A stretch of 64,000 bases of DNA from Streptomyces toyocaensis (GCF_000725125.1 NZ_JFCB01000004.1:62001-126000), one strand, 5' to 3'; numbered from the stretch's first letter, positions 8,648-18,511 are shown. Notes: generated from the sequence alone by a model not told the origin. Program-made: numbers and translations.

Positions 8648-10195
8648 TCAGCCCATGCCGGGTCCGGCCGAGCCGGACAGTGCCTGCAGGTCGCTCGTGC
8701 GGACCCGTATGACGAACCACGCGGTGGCCACGGCGAGCACGGCCATCGCGGCGGCCGGGACGAAGGCCGTGGAGATTCCCTCCGTGAGCACTTCGTGTCC
8801 CCAGGGTGCGGGCAGTTGCTGAGTCCGGGCGAACTCCGCCTTCTGTTCCGCCTTTCCCTCGGCGAGGAAGCCCGGGACCTGCTTCTCCGCCTCGTCCCTG
8901 CTGGCCGTGGAGAAGACGGTCGTCAGCAGGGCCAGGCCCACCGACCCGCCCACCTGCTGGGTCGCGTTGAGGAGTCCGGAGGCCGCGCCGGCCTCGTGCT
9001 GGGCCACCCCGGAGACCGCGGTGAGGGTCAGCGTCACGAAGTTCAGGCCCATACCGAAGCCGAAGATCAGCATCGGGCCGAGGATGCCGCCGACGTAGGA
9101 GCTGTCGGAGCTGATCAGCGTCTGCCAGGCAAGACCGGTCGCGGCGAGCGCCGAACCGGCGAGCATGAACGGCTTGGGGCCGAAGACCGGGAGGAACCGC
9201 TGGGACACACCGGCTCCGAGCGCGATCACGACCGTCACCGGCAGGAAGGCGAGGCCGGCCTCGATCGGGCTGTAGCCGAGCACGTTCTGCACGAAGAGGA
9301 CGATGTAGAAGAACATGCCGAACATCGCCGCGGCGAGGCTGAGCATGATCACATAGGTGCCCGAGCGATTGCGGTCGGCGAACATCCGCAGCGGGGTGAT
9401 CGGTTCCTTGGCCCGGGACTCGATCAGCGCGAAGGCCACCAGCAGGACGACGGCGGCCGTGAAGGAGCCGACGGTCACACTGTCCCGCCAGCCTTCCTCC
9501 GCGGCGCGGATGAAACCGTAGACGAGGGAGGCCATGCCGGCCGTCGAGGTCACCGCGCCCGCGATGTCGAAGCGGCCGGTGTGCCGCTCGGACTCGTTGA
9601 TGTACAAGGGCGTGAGGACGACGATCAGCACGCCGATCGGTACGTTCACGAAGAGCACCCACCGCCAGTCGAGCCACTCGGTGAGCATGCCGCCCGCGAG
9701 CAGGCCGATGGCCCCGCCGCCCGCGGAGACCGCGGCGAAGACACCGAAGGCACGGTTGCGCTCGGGCCCTTCCGGGAACGTGGTGGTGATGAGCGCGAGC
9801 GAGGTGGGCGAGGCGATCGCGCCGCCCACACCCTGCAGTACGCGCGCCGCCAGCAGCTGCCACGGTTCCTGGGCGAATCCGCCGAGCAACGAGGCGAAGG
9901 TGAACAGCAGGATGCCGGTCATGAAGACACGGCGGCGGCCGAGGATGTCGCCCGCGCGACCGCCGAGCAGCAGCAGGCCGCCGAAGGTCAGGGTGTAGGC
10001 GCTGACCACCCAGGTGAGATCGGTGGTGCTGAACCGGAGAGCGTTCTGGATGTGCGGCAGCGCGATGTTCACAATCGTCGCGTCGAGCACCACCATGAGC
10101 TGGCAGGCCGCGATGACGGTGAGTGCGATGCCGGGGCGCCCGTCCCGGCGGGCCGCTCCTGGCTTGTGGTCATGGATCAACGGAGAGGTTGTCAC
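8648..10195 (-). CDS. MFS multidrug efflux transporter (DHA2/EmrB-QacA type, 14 TM)
   Basis: 515 residues. Motif A GGRAGDILGRRRVFMTG follows the second helix. Motif D1-like LDATIVNIALPHIQ is in TM1 and motif C-like GGGAIGLLAGGMLTEWLDWRW in TM5. The overall length and the number of hydrophobic stretches fit the 14-helix proton-driven drug exporters. GTG start at 10195, preceded by GGGGGACCC. Divergent from a TetR gene, with two 22-bp palindromes in the shared region. The nearer one is 25 bp upstream of this start, so expression is probably repressed by that regulator until an inducer binds. Confidence 0.92.
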   Translation of the reverse strand: MTTSPLIHDHKPGAARRDGRPGIALTVIAACQLMVVLDATIVNIALPHIQNALRFSTTDLTWVVSAYTLTFGGLLLLGGRAGDILGRRRVFMTGILLFTFASLLGGFAQEPWQLLAARVLQGVGGAIASPTSLALITTTFPEGPERNRAFGVFAAVSAGGGAIGLLAGGMLTEWLDWRWVLFVNVPIGVLIVVLTPLYINESERHTGRFDIAGAVTSTAGMASLVYGFIRAAEEGWRDSVTVGSFTAAVVLLVAFALIESRAKEPITPLRMFADRNRSGTYVIMLSLAAAMFGMFFYIVLFVQNVLGYSPIEAGLAFLPVTVVIALGAGVSQRFLPVFGPKPFMLAGSALAATGLAWQTLISSDSSYVGGILGPMLIFGFGMGLNFVTLTLTAVSGVAQHEAGAASGLLNATQQVGGSVGLALLTTVFSTASRDEAEKQVPGFLAEGKAEQKAEFARTQQLPAPWGHEVLTEGISTAFVPAAAMAVLAVATAWFVIRVRTSDLQALSGSAGPGMG

Positions 10196-10219
10196 TATGG
10201 GTCCCCCACACGAAGGCTT

Positions 10220-10241
10220 CAGTGAACGCTCGCGTTCACTG
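10220..10241. promoter_or_regulatory. TetR operator 1 (22-bp perfect palindrome)
   Basis: Arms CAGTGAACGC and GCGTTCACTG with a 2-bp centre (TC). It lies 25 bp upstream of the MFS start. The arms are identical to operator 2, and the centres are 47 bp apart. Confidence 0.85.
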
Positions 10242-10266
10242 TTGCGTCCACCGTAGGAGTCCCCGA

Positions 10267-10288
10267 CAGTGAACGCAAGCGTTCACTG
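10267..10288. promoter_or_regulatory. TetR operator 2 (22-bp perfect palindrome)
   Basis: Same 10-bp arms as operator 1 around an AA centre. It is 94 bp upstream of the TetR ATG, so it probably governs autoregulation. Two operators in one divergent region suggest separate control of the two promoters or cooperative binding. Confidence 0.85.
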
Positions 10289-10382
10289 AATGCATCGCCG
10301 CCCGGCGCGTCCCCCTCAGTCGCCGCGCGGTGGTGCCGAATCCCCGAAATGCCCGCTTCGTCTGCTCGTTGGAGAGAGTCGG

Positions 10383-11006
10383 ATGGAAACTTCGAGCAGG
10401 GCGGCCGCCCCCGCTCAGGCGGCCGCTTCCCGTCGCCGCGGCGCCGTACTGGAACGCGCGATCCTCGATGCCGCCCTGGAACAGCTCAGCACGGTCGGCT
10501 GGAACGGCCTGACGATGGAGGGCGTTGCCGCGGGCGCCCAGACCGGAAAAGCCGCCGTCTACCGGCGCTGGCCGTCCAAGGAGGACCTCGTCGCGGACGC
10601 CCTGCGGGCCGGGCTCCCGAACTTCGACGCGGTACCGGACCGCGGAAGCGTGCGCGACGACCTGCTGGACCTGTGCATGCGAGCGCGCGACGCGATGTTC
10701 TCCCGGTCGGGATCCGCGTTGCGCTCGGTCATTCACGAGTGCGACACCGTGCAGGCCGAGCGTTTCCACGCCGTCATCATCGACGGTGTCGTGGGACCCA
10801 CCATAAAGATGCTCCGCGAGGTGATCGAGCGCGGCATCGAGCGCGGAGAGGTGCGCCCCGACGCGGCGAACGGCTATGTCTTCGACACGGTTCCGGCCAT
10901 GATGATGTACCGCTCGAAAGTGTGCGGCAGCGAATGGACGGACGTCGAGCTGGAGGAGATGATCGACCGGTTGATGGTCCCGCTGCTGCGGCGGAGCGGC
11001 TCCTGA
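10383..11006 (+). CDS. TetR/AcrR-family transcriptional repressor of the divergent MFS gene
   Basis: 207 residues. The N-terminal helix-turn-helix is at about residues 22-68 (RAILDAALEQLSTVGWNGLT ... GKAAVYRRWPSKEDLV), the canonical TetR pattern. The C-terminal ligand-binding half ends at residue 207 and resembles the TetR_C subgroup with EVIERGIERGEVRPDA. ATG at 10383 follows GGAGAG. The frame opens 31 codons earlier, but that earlier start falls next to operator 2. The local palindromes are the likely binding sites. The inducer is unknown. Confidence 0.9.
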   Translation: METSSRAAAPAQAAASRRRGAVLERAILDAALEQLSTVGWNGLTMEGVAAGAQTGKAAVYRRWPSKEDLVADALRAGLPNFDAVPDRGSVRDDLLDLCMRARDAMFSRSGSALRSVIHECDTVQAERFHAVIIDGVVGPTIKMLREVIERGIERGEVRPDAANGYVFDTVPAMMMYRSKVCGSEWTDVELEEMIDRLMVPLLRRSGS

Positions 11007-11087
11007 GCGGGTGCCGGACGGGCGCCGGCGCCGCTCGGGGAACCGGGGTGTCGCGGGCCGCGCGGGGCGGCGTACGCTAAGGGCGCC

Positions 11088-11789
11088 ATGCCGTACGAAC
11101 CACCCACTCACACCGTCGAGCGCTCCCTGCGTGCCACGACCGGGGCCAAGACCGTCGCAGGTGTCGACGAGGTGGGGCGCGGCGCGTGGGCCGGCCCCGT
11201 CACCGTCTGCGCGGCGATCACCGGCCTGCGCCGGCCTCCGCAGGGCCTCACCGACTCCAAGCTCCTCACCGTCAAGCGGCGCACCGAACTCGCCGAGACG
11301 CTGCGGACCTGGGTGACGTCGTACGCCCTCGGGCACGCGTCCCCCGAGGAGATAGACGACCTGGGGATGACCGCCGCGCTGCGCCTGGCGGCGGTACGCG
11401 CGCTGGACGCGCTCCCGGTGCGGCCCGACGCGGTGATCCTGGACGGCAAGCACAACTACCTCGGATCGCCCTGGCAGGTCCGTACCGTCATCAAGGGCGA
11501 CCAGTCGTGCGTGGCGGTCGCGGCGGCCTCGGTGATCGCCAAGGTTCAGCGCGACAAAATGATGGCCGAACTGGGCATCGACCATGCAGACTTCGGTTTC
11601 GCGGACAACGCCGGGTATCCGTCGCCCGTGCACAAGGCCGCATTGGAGGTCCGGGGGCCCACCCCGTACCACCGGTTGTCGTGGGCGTATCTTGATGCGC
11701 TGCCCCAGTGGCGGCACCTCAAGAAGGTCCGCACCTGGACGGACGGGCGCGTTCCGGAGATCGAGGGTCAGCTCGGCTTCGACTTCTGA
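11088..11789 (+). CDS. rnhB: Ribonuclease HII
   Basis: 233 residues. It removes RNA from RNA:DNA hybrids and excises misincorporated ribonucleotides. The catalytic acidic motif GVDEVGRG (D27, E28) is followed by [10 protein letters not shown], the Asp of LTDSKLL, the [10 protein letters not shown] block and [21 protein letters not shown], all typical of RnhB. ATG at 11088 has AAGGGCG just upstream. Single gene, followed by an uncharacterised gene on the same strand. Confidence 0.96.
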   Translation: MPYEPPTHTVERSLRATTGAKTVAGVDEVGRGAWAGPVTVCAAITGLRRPPQGLTDSKLLTVKRRTELAETLRTWVTSYALGHASPEEIDDLGMTAALRLAAVRALDALPVRPDAVILDGKHNYLGSPWQVRTVIKGDQSCVAVAAASVIAKVQRDKMMAELGIDHADFGFADNAGYPSPVHKAALEVRGPTPYHRLSWAYLDALPQWRHLKKVRTWTDGRVPEIEGQLGFDF

Positions 11790-11856
11790 CGAACCGCTCG
11801 CACGCATGTGCCACCCGGCGGCGCGTGCCGTACCGACGTTTGATAAAAATCAGCTC

Positions 11857-12483
11857 ATGCCTCTCCTTCCCGAGGAGCCTCAGATTCACGAGAGTGCCCA
11901 GGGTCCCCGCACCGCGCCGACCCCCCGTCCCGTACCCGGTCCCCGCCCCCCGGCTTCGTCGCGTCCCGGTCGTCCCGGCCCGCCGCGGCCCGCGCCGCCG
12001 GTGCAGCGTGCGTCGCGCGACGCGACTCCCGCGGCCGAGCCCGCTCTTGCGGAGCGGCCCGCCCCCACGGAGCGGCCCGCCCCCACTGCGGCCACCCCGC
12101 AGATCCAGCTGATCCCGGCCTCGGCCCAGGGGGCGCTCGACGCCGCCGAGGAGGCCGTGGACCTGCTGCTGGACTCGGGCCGCGCCCCCGGCGACGTGCT
12201 GGTGGTCACCACCGGCGAGCCGCACCCGTGGGCCACCCACGAACTGTCCTTCGGCGAGGCCTCCTACTGGGCCCAGCACGACGCCGGGGACGACGTCTTC
12301 TACGCGGACGCCCGGGTCGCGGACCGTGCCGGGGCACGGCCCGTGGTCGTGGTCGCCGTCAACGGCGGCCCGGAGTCGGCGGCCGTCTCCGCCCTGTCGG
12401 CGGCTCACGCCCGGGCCGGCGCCCTGCTGATCGTCTGCGGCGACCCGCAGCGCATCAACTCGTTGCTAGGCGCGGCTGTCTGA
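11857..12483 (+). CDS. Conserved hypothetical protein with Pro/Ala-rich N-terminus
   Basis: 208 residues. Residues 1-85 are Pro/Arg/Ala-rich with two tandem AERPAPTERPAPT-like units and look disordered. Residues about 87-208 form a compact alpha-beta domain (IQLIPASAQGALDAAEEAVDLL, VLVVTTGEPHPWATHELSFGE, ALLIVCGDPQRINSLLG). I do not recognise the family. The ATG at 11857 is chosen because the codons before it do not resemble coding sequence. It lacks a ribosome binding site and is preceded by GATAAAAAT ending 6 nt upstream, so it may be leaderless. An earlier in-frame ATG at 11806 is the alternative. Confidence 0.7.
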   Translation: MPLLPEEPQIHESAQGPRTAPTPRPVPGPRPPASSRPGRPGPPRPAPPVQRASRDATPAAEPALAERPAPTERPAPTAATPQIQLIPASAQGALDAAEEAVDLLLDSGRAPGDVLVVTTGEPHPWATHELSFGEASYWAQHDAGDDVFYADARVADRAGARPVVVVAVNGGPESAAVSALSAAHARAGALLIVCGDPQRINSLLGAAV

Positions 12484-12493
12484 GCCGGCGGTA

Positions 12494-12513
12494 CGGGGTC
12501 CGGCCGGACCCCG
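12494..12513. terminator. Perfect palindrome, likely terminator
   Basis: CGGGGTCCGG followed directly by CCGGACCCCG, 10 nt after the stop of the uncharacterised gene at 11857-12483. The palindrome has no loop as written, so the centre must open. It is followed by GGGG, not a U tract. Confidence 0.5.
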
Positions 12514-12694
12514 GGGGACGCGGAGGCCGCGTGCGCGGCATCCGTACGGCCGGCGCGTCGGCATGCCCGGTACGCGGGACGTGCGATGCACGCCGCCGTC
12601 CGGCCGGGACGGGCGCCGTGCGTCCGCACCGCGCCGTTCCGTGACCGGCCGACGGCCCCTGCGGTCCGGGCCTCCGCCGGGCGTCCCCGCGAGC

Positions 12695-13309
12695 TCAGCG
12701 GGCCGCCGCGCGGCGCAGCACCTCCGAGGCGGCACCGCCGGTAGGCGGAATCCGCGGCGGTGCCTCGGACAGGGCGAAGGGCTCCGGTGCCGAGCCGGCG
12801 CTGGGGTGGCGGCCCCCGCGCCCCTCGCCGAGGACCTGCCAACCGTCACGGGTCAGCGTGATGTACGCACCGCAGCGCAGCCCGTGCAGGGTGCACGCGT
12901 CCCGCAGCCCCCACATCCACGCGCCGTCCTCCTCCGTCCAACGGGCGTCGCCGTCACGGCAGTAGAGCAGCACGGCGGTGCGCACCGGTGTGCGGCGCCG
13001 CAGGTCGTGCGGGATGACCCGGCGCAACTGGGCCAGCAGCACGTTGCGGAACATCCAGCCGTCCGCCGAGGCGGCGCGGCGGGTGAACGAGGCGCTGGCG
13101 CACACCCGTTCCTCGGGATCGAGCACGGCGACGACCGCGGTCGCCGGGCCGGGGTGATGCCGGGCGTGCAGTCCGCTGACCACCTCACGCGGACTGCGCA
13201 GCAGCGGGATTCCCGCGGCGGCCCACTCCGCGGGCTCGAGCACACGGGTGGCGGAAGCGGCGGACGTCGACAGCGATGCCGCCGAGGACGGAGCGAATCC
13301 GAAGGTCAC
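12695..13309 (-). CDS. Conserved hypothetical protein
   Basis: 204 residues with no motif that I can assign with confidence. Visible parts are a core with VVAVLDPEERVCASASFTRR, then WMFRNVLLAQLRRVIPHDLRRRTPVRTAVLLYCRDGDARWTEED, then an aromatic/Cys segment WGLRDACTLHGLRCGAYITL. The last 40 residues are Gly/Pro-rich. There is no signal peptide or membrane segment. GTG at 13309 is chosen because AGGGAGGACC is immediately upstream. The frame remains open 37 codons further. Downstream of recQ-like on the same strand, with a 213-bp gap. It may be a streptomycete-specific regulator or enzyme, but this is not determined. Confidence 0.7.
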   Translation of the reverse strand: MTFGFAPSSAASLSTSAASATRVLEPAEWAAAGIPLLRSPREVVSGLHARHHPGPATAVVAVLDPEERVCASASFTRRAASADGWMFRNVLLAQLRRVIPHDLRRRTPVRTAVLLYCRDGDARWTEEDGAWMWGLRDACTLHGLRCGAYITLTRDGWQVLGEGRGGRHPSAGSAPEPFALSEAPPRIPPTGGAASEVLRRAAAR

Positions 13310-13522
13310 GGTCCTCCCTTCGGCTACGCCCAGACTGCGGGCGGGGTCGGATTCGGGGGAGCGCCCACGCAACAGAGCCCTACCTGATCGGCGGACGAAC
13401 CGTGCGGGTGCGGACTTCAATTCTTCCTGTCGAACTTGGATGCGGCAACGAGCAATTGGGGCAGCGGACCGGTATCGGGTGATCCACGGTTAATATCCCC
13501 ACCCTTCGGGTGCGCCGAACCG

Positions 13523-15688
13523 TCAGCCCTGTACGGCCAGCACCAGCGGAAGCACACCCTGTGCACCGGCCCGCCGCAGCAGACGCGCAGCGACCGCGAG
13601 TGTCCAGCCCGTCTCCGTGTAGTCGTCCACGAGCAGAACGGGGCCCCGGGCCTGTGCGAGCGCGGCGGCGAGGTCGGCGGGAACGGCGAGCGCCCCGTCG
13701 AGCGCCTTGAGGCGCTGGGCGCTGTTGCTCCGGGACGCGGGGTGCGCCTCACCCGTGTAGCTCACCTCCCCGAGCAGCGGCAGCCGGCCGACCTCCGCGA
13801 TCCGTGCTCCCAGTGAGTGGATCAGCCGGGGTCTGCTGCGGGAGGCGAGGGTCACCACACCCACCGGCCGGGCCTGCGCGTCCGCCGCCCCCGGAGCCCA
13901 CCCGCCGGGGCCTTTGGCCCAGTCGGCCAGCACGCCCACCACGGCCTTGGCGACATCGTCCGGCACCGGCCCGTCGGGCGCCTGCGGCGCGAACATCGGG
14001 CGCAGCCGGTTGCCCCAGCCGATGTCCGACAGCCGCCCCAGCGCCCTGCCCTGCGCCGCCTGTTCGCCCGCCGGGATCCGGCCCTTGAGGTCCATGCCGA
14101 TCGCGGGGAGTCCGGTGGGCCACATCCGCCGGGGCTCCACCTCCACACCCGCCCGGCCGAGATCCACGCGGGCCGCCTCGAGCGCGGTGGCGGAGGCCTC
14201 GGCGGTGTACCGGGCGCCCGCGCAGTTGTCGCAGCGCCCGCAGGGCTTGGCGCCCTCGTCGTCCAACTGGCGCTGCAGGAACTCCATCCGGCACTCCGTG
14301 CTCGCCGCGTACTCGCGCATCGCCTGTTGTTCGGCCTTGCGCTGCCGCGCCACCCACGCGTACCGCTCGGCGTCGTACGTCCACGGCTGCCCGGTCGCGA
14401 TCCAGCCGCCCTTGACGCGCTTCACCGCGCCGTCCACGTCGAGCACCTTGAGCATGGTCTCCAGCCGGGAGCGGCGCAGCTCCACCAGCGGCTCGAGGGC
14501 CGGCAGCGACAGGGGCCGTTCCGCGTGTGCGAGGACGTCGAGCGTGCGGCGCACCAGATCCTCGGAGGGGAAGGCGAGCGACGCGAAGTACTCCCAGATC
14601 GCCTCGTCCTCCTTGCCCGGCAGGAGCAGCACCTCGGCATGCCGGACACCGCGCCCGGCGCGGCCGACCTGCTGGTAGTAGGAGATGGGGGAGGACGGGG
14701 AGCCGAGATGCACCACGAAGCCCAGGTCGGGCTTGTCGAACCCCATACCGAGGGCGGAGGTGGCGACCAGGGCCTTCACCTTGTTGGCGAGCAGGTCCTC
14801 CTCGGCCTGCTGCCGCTCGGCGTTCTCCGTCCTGCCGGTGTAGGAGGCGACGGTGTGCCCGCGCTGCCTCAGGAAGGCGGTGACCTCCTCGGCGGCGGCC
14901 ACGGTCAGCGTGTAGACGATCCCCGAGCCCGGCAGCTCGTCCAGGTGATCGGCGAGCCAGGCCATCCGGTGCGCGGCATCGGGCAGGCGCAGCACGCTCA
15001 GGCTGAGACTCTCCCGGTCCAGCGGGCCCCGCAGCACCAGCGCGTCCGACGAACCCCCCGTGCCCAGCTGTTCCGCGACGTCGGCGGTGACGCGGGCGTT
15101 GGCGGTGGCGGTGGTGGCGAGTACGGGTACCCCGTCCGGGAGGTCGGCGAGCATGGTGCGCAGCCGTCGGTAGTCCGGACGGAAGTCGTGTCCCCAGTCG
15201 GAGATGCAGTGCGCCTCGTCGACCACGAGGAGTCCGGTCGCGGCGGAGAGCCTGGGCAGGACCTGGTCGCGGAAGTCCGGGTTGTTCAGCCGCTCCGGGC
15301 TCACCAGCAGCACGTCCACGTCCCCTGCGGTGATCTCCGCCTGGATGGCGTCCCACTCCTCGCTGTTGGAGGAGTTGATGGTCCGGGCGTGGATGCCGGC
15401 TCTGGCCGCCGCCTCCACCTGGTTGCGCATGAGCGCCAGGAGCGGGGAGACGATCACGGTGGGGCCGCTGCCCTGCGCCCGCAGCAGCGACGTGGCCACG
15501 AAGTAGACGGCGGACTTGCCCCACCCCGTGCGCTGGACGACCAGGGCCCGGCGCTTGTCGGCGACCAGTGCCTCGATCGCCCGCCACTGGTCCTCGCGCA
15601 GCCGGGCCTCGCCCGAGGCATCGCCGACGAGACGGGCGAGGACCGCGTCCGCGGCCGTCCGGAGGTCCGTGTTGCTCGTGTGCTCCAT
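13523..15688 (-). CDS. RecQ-type ATP-dependent DNA helicase with C-terminal phosphoribosyltransferase-like domain
   Basis: 721 residues. The RecQ helicase core covers about 25-350. Walker A is RTGWGKSA (53-60), DEAH at 157-160 ([20 protein letters not shown]), TTATAN is motif III, and QVGRAGRG is motif VI. A Cys cluster (ECRMEF ... CGRCDNC) forms the RecQ zinc subdomain. The region that would carry a HRDC domain is instead a ComF/PRTase-like tail: [31 protein letters not shown] and [26 protein letters not shown], where VDDYTETG resembles the PRPP-binding loop. Such tails occur in actinobacterial RecQ-like helicases, but their role is unknown. The ATG at 15688 gives MEHTSN; an in-frame ATG 3 codons upstream is possible. 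The long upstream continuation of the frame is not coding-like. Confidence 0.9.
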   Translation of the reverse strand: MEHTSNTDLRTAADAVLARLVGDASGEARLREDQWRAIEALVADKRRALVVQRTGWGKSAVYFVATSLLRAQGSGPTVIVSPLLALMRNQVEAAARAGIHARTINSSNSEEWDAIQAEITAGDVDVLLVSPERLNNPDFRDQVLPRLSAATGLLVVDEAHCISDWGHDFRPDYRRLRTMLADLPDGVPVLATTATANARVTADVAEQLGTGGSSDALVLRGPLDRESLSLSVLRLPDAAHRMAWLADHLDELPGSGIVYTLTVAAAEEVTAFLRQRGHTVASYTGRTENAERQQAEEDLLANKVKALVATSALGMGFDKPDLGFVVHLGSPSSPISYYQQVGRAGRGVRHAEVLLLPGKEDEAIWEYFASLAFPSEDLVRRTLDVLAHAERPLSLPALEPLVELRRSRLETMLKVLDVDGAVKRVKGGWIATGQPWTYDAERYAWVARQRKAEQQAMREYAASTECRMEFLQRQLDDEGAKPCGRCDNCAGARYTAEASATALEAARVDLGRAGVEVEPRRMWPTGLPAIGMDLKGRIPAGEQAAQGRALGRLSDIGWGNRLRPMFAPQAPDGPVPDDVAKAVVGVLADWAKGPGGWAPGAADAQARPVGVVTLASRSRPRLIHSLGARIAEVGRLPLLGEVSYTGEAHPASRSNSAQRLKALDGALAVPADLAAALAQARGPVLLVDDYTETGWTLAVAARLLRRAGAQGVLPLVLAVQG

Positions 15689-15841
15689 GGGTCCCATACA
15701 ACAGGACGGCACCGACATCCGGTCGGCCGCGGGGGCGGGCGGGGAGTGGGACGCCCGGGTCCTCCGGCCGAATGACATGTCCCTGATTTGACTTATCCAC
15801 AGGAAGAACCGGAATGTCGCGATCTGCGAGATCGTCTCGGC

Positions 15842-17527
15842 ATGACGAACCACAGCGAGACCACGGGATCCCCCGAAAACCATGGCATTGCGGGAGACGA
15901 CGGGCGTGAGTACGCCGGACCGCCGCAGCGTGACCGGCCCACGAGCCCGGAGGGCATCGCCTGCACCGCGTACGACAGCCACGGCGACGGGCAGCAGATC
16001 ACCCTGCGTTCCCCGGCCGAGCTCGCCGACGCCCTGCCCTACCTCCTCGGCTACCGTCCCGAGGACAGCATCGTGCTGGTCGCCCTGCACGAGAAGGACG
16101 GACGCGGCCGGTTCGGCGGCCGTGCCCGTCTCGGCATCCCCGCCGGCGCGGACGACTGGCCCGCCGCCGCCCGGCAACTGGCGCACGGCCTGGTGACGGG
16201 CAGCGAGCGCAGGGGCGCCCGGCCCGAGCAGATGGTCGTCTTCCTCTGCCACGAGCCGGGCGAGGGCGAGACCGGCCGGCAGGTCAAGGAACGCCTGGGG
16301 CCGCTGGCCCACGCCCTGCGTCTGGAGTGCGGCGCCCTGGACATCCCTGTCGTGGAGGCCCTGTGCGTCTCGGGCGGCCGCTTCTGGTCGTACTGCTGCG
16401 ACGACCGGGGCTGCTGCCCGGCCGAGGGGACACCGCTGGGCCTGCCCGGCACCTCGGTGCTGGCCGCCGCCGCCACCTACGCCGGGCTCCAGATCCGCGG
16501 CAGCCTGGGCGAACTGCGGGCAAGGCTGCTCCCATGGCAGAGCCCCGCCGCCCGCGAACAGGAGCGGGCCCTCGACACCGCCGGCGTGACCCTGGTCCCG
16601 AGGATGCTCGACGCGGACGGCCGTCATGAGGTCGCCGGGGAGACACTGGGGCTGGCGGAGCGGATCATGGGCCGCCTCGCGGGCGCCGCGCCCGCGTCCG
16701 GCATGCTCCCGGCTGATCTGCGTGACGACGACCTGCTCGAGTGCGACGAGGCAGCCGCCCTGATCCTCGGTCTGCAGGACCGCACGACCCGCGACCGCGC
16801 CGCCGAGTGGATGGAGGGCGACGACGCGGGCCCGGCCCTCCGCCTGTGGCGGGCCCTGGCGCGCCGCTGTGTCGGACCGTACGGCGAACACGCCGCGGCG
16901 CCCCTCACTCTCGCCGGGTGGGTCGCCTGGTCCACCGGTGACGAGCTGGAAGCACGGGAAGCCCTTGCCCTGGCCCTGGCCGCCGACCCCGACTACCTCT
17001 TCGCCCGTCTGCTGCATCAGGCGTGCAACGAGGGCCTCGACCCCGAGTCGGTCCGCCGCTGCCTGCGGGCGGAACGCGACGACCGCGGACACGCGGAGTC
17101 CGGCGACGCGCCGGCCTTGGCCACGGAACCGCCGAAGGGGGGCCGCGGCGAACCCTCGTGCACCGGTCCGGCGCTGCCCAGGCCGGTGGCGCCCCCCTTG
17201 CCCCGCCGCCGACGCCACCGCGCGGCCGGGAGCGGCAGCGGTTCTCCTCGAGGGGTGCGCGCGGAGGGAAGCCGGCCGGGAGGGCGGCTGCCGTATCCGC
17301 CGGCGTCGGCGAGGAGCACACGTCACGGCACCGGAACCGGTGGCGGGGGAACGCGTGGGACGCGTTCCGGCGCCGCGCTTCCCGGTGCGACGGGTCCGGG
17401 CCCCGGGGGTCGGCGCGGTGTGCCGGGGGGAGGCGACCACCTGCCGTCGGGTTCCCGGGATCCTCGCGCCGGGGGCGAGGGTCCGGGCGGGCGGACCGGT
17501 CGTCCGGGCGGCGGCCGTGACGAGTGA
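15842..17527 (+). CDS. DUF4192 domain-containing protein with Arg/Gly-rich tail
   Basis: 561 residues. The DUF4192 domain covers about residues 45-415: [29 protein letters not shown] near the start, FWSYCC in the middle and [32 protein letters not shown], then [21 protein letters not shown]. The family is common in actinobacteria and of unknown function. After about residue 425 the protein becomes a 135-residue Gly/Arg/Pro tail of low complexity. I cannot exclude a frameshift that lengthens it, although basic tails are usual in streptomycete homologues. Divergent from the RecQ-like gene (153 bp). The ATG at 15842 lacks a strong ribosome binding site. Confidence 0.8.
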   Translation: MTNHSETTGSPENHGIAGDDGREYAGPPQRDRPTSPEGIACTAYDSHGDGQQITLRSPAELADALPYLLGYRPEDSIVLVALHEKDGRGRFGGRARLGIPAGADDWPAAARQLAHGLVTGSERRGARPEQMVVFLCHEPGEGETGRQVKERLGPLAHALRLECGALDIPVVEALCVSGGRFWSYCCDDRGCCPAEGTPLGLPGTSVLAAAATYAGLQIRGSLGELRARLLPWQSPAAREQERALDTAGVTLVPRMLDADGRHEVAGETLGLAERIMGRLAGAAPASGMLPADLRDDDLLECDEAAALILGLQDRTTRDRAAEWMEGDDAGPALRLWRALARRCVGPYGEHAAAPLTLAGWVAWSTGDELEAREALALALAADPDYLFARLLHQACNEGLDPESVRRCLRAERDDRGHAESGDAPALATEPPKGGRGEPSCTGPALPRPVAPPLPRRRRHRAAGSGSGSPRGVRAEGSRPGGRLPYPPASARSTRHGTGTGGGGTRGTRSGAALPGATGPGPGGRRGVPGGGDHLPSGSRDPRAGGEGPGGRTGRPGGGRDE

Positions 17528-17722
17528 GGACCCAGGCGGCGGGCGCGCCCTTCGCCGGGCGGCTCGGCCGGCCCGGTCCTGTCGTGCCGCGGAGACGGCC
17601 GAGGGGCGCAGCCGGGGTGTGACCTGGGGCGACGGGCGTCGCCGGATCACGCGAGGAGTTCGGCGGCGCAGGCACCGGACCGAAGTGGATCAGCCACCGA
17701 TACGACCGGCGAAGGAGGTGTT

Positions 17723-17746
17723 TATCGTCAGGCAGACGACTATGAT
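17723..17746 (+). promoter_or_regulatory. Candidate operator and overlapping -10 of the Nudix/NrtR-like gene
   Basis: An imperfect inverted repeat with core CGTC-AGGCA-GACG (17726-17738), extended as TATCGTC and GACGACTAT, runs into TATGAT (17741-17746). That -10 ends 7 nt before the A of the ATG at 17753, so the mRNA is probably leaderless and the repeat lies where a repressor would block RNA polymerase. An upstream GAAGGAGGTG (17711-17720) is too far from the ATG to serve as ribosome binding site. Confidence 0.5.
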
Positions 17747-17752
17747 CGCCGC

Positions 17753-18511
17753 ATGCCCTACGACCCGTCAGCCTTTCCACCCTTCGCCGTCACCGTGGAC
17801 CTGGTCGTGCTGACCGTGCGCCGCCATGCTCTGTGTGCGTTGGCGGTACGCAGGGGTGAGCCGCCGTTCCAGGGGCGCTGGGCGCTCCCCGGTGGCTTCG
17901 TCCGGGCCGACGAGGACCTGGCACAGGCCGCGGCACGGGAACTGGCCGAGGAAACGGGACTGCGGGTGCACGACCCGGCCGTCCCCGCCCAGGACAACGG
18001 CGCCCACCTGGAACAGCTCGCCACCTACGGTGATCCCAAGCGTGATCCCCGCATGCGTGTCGTCAGCGTCGCCCACCTCGCGCTCGCCCCCGACCTGCCG
18101 GCTCCCCGGGCCGGCGGCGACGCCAGCAACGCGCGCTGGGCGCCCGTCGAGGAACTGCTCCAGCAGGGCGGTTACGGCAGGGAGGGCGAGCCGGTGGCAC
18201 CGCTCGCCTTCGATCACGCGCAGATCCTCTCGGACGGGGTGGAGCGCGCCCGCTCCAAGATCGAATACTCGTCGCTGGCGACGGCCTTCTGTCCGTCCGA
18301 GTTCACCGTCGGTGAGCTGCGCCGGGTCTACGAGGCGGTCTGGGGCGTGGCACTCGACCCGCGCAACTTCCACCGCAAGGTGACGGGTACGCCGGGCTTC
18401 CTGGTCCCCACCGGAGGCACGACCACCCGGCAGGGCGGCCGCCCGGCCCAGCTCTTCCGGGCCGGCGGAGCCACCCTGCTCAACCCCCCGATGCTGCGCC
18501 CCGAGGTCTGA
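17753..18511 (+). CDS. Nudix hydrolase / NrtR-like protein with C-terminal winged helix
   Basis: 252 residues. Residues about 10-150 are a Nudix fold with an intact Nudix box, GFVRADEDLAQAAARELAEE followed by TGL (G-x5-E-x7-REL-xEE-xGL). Residues about 170-245 form a winged helix (SEFTVGELRRVYEAVWGVALDPRNFHRKVTGTPGFL). This architecture is that of NrtR, a repressor of NAD-related genes that senses ADP-ribose. In many NrtR proteins the Nudix box is degenerate, whereas here all key residues are present, so it could be an active hydrolase, a regulator, or both. The promoter region contains an inverted repeat that may be its autoregulatory site. No NAD-biosynthesis gene is adjacent. Confidence 0.82.
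   Translation: MPYDPSAFPPFAVTVDLVVLTVRRHALCALAVRRGEPPFQGRWALPGGFVRADEDLAQAAARELAEETGLRVHDPAVPAQDNGAHLEQLATYGDPKRDPRMRVVSVAHLALAPDLPAPRAGGDASNARWAPVEELLQQGGYGREGEPVAPLAFDHAQILSDGVERARSKIEYSSLATAFCPSEFTVGELRRVYEAVWGVALDPRNFHRKVTGTPGFLVPTGGTTTRQGGRPAQLFRAGGATLLNPPMLRPEV

Noticed and set aside
7901..10225. Open frame of 774 codons on the plus strand over the MFS gene
   Set aside because: Shadow of the ADP-ribosylglycohydrolase and MFS genes. Repetitive Arg/Gly/Glu composition and no family.
15700..17650. 5' extension of the RecQ-like frame to give a 1375-residue protein
   Set aside because: The upstream part overlaps DUF4192 on the other strand and is a Gly/Arg/Pro-rich shadow. ATG 15688 is followed by typical RecQ sequence.
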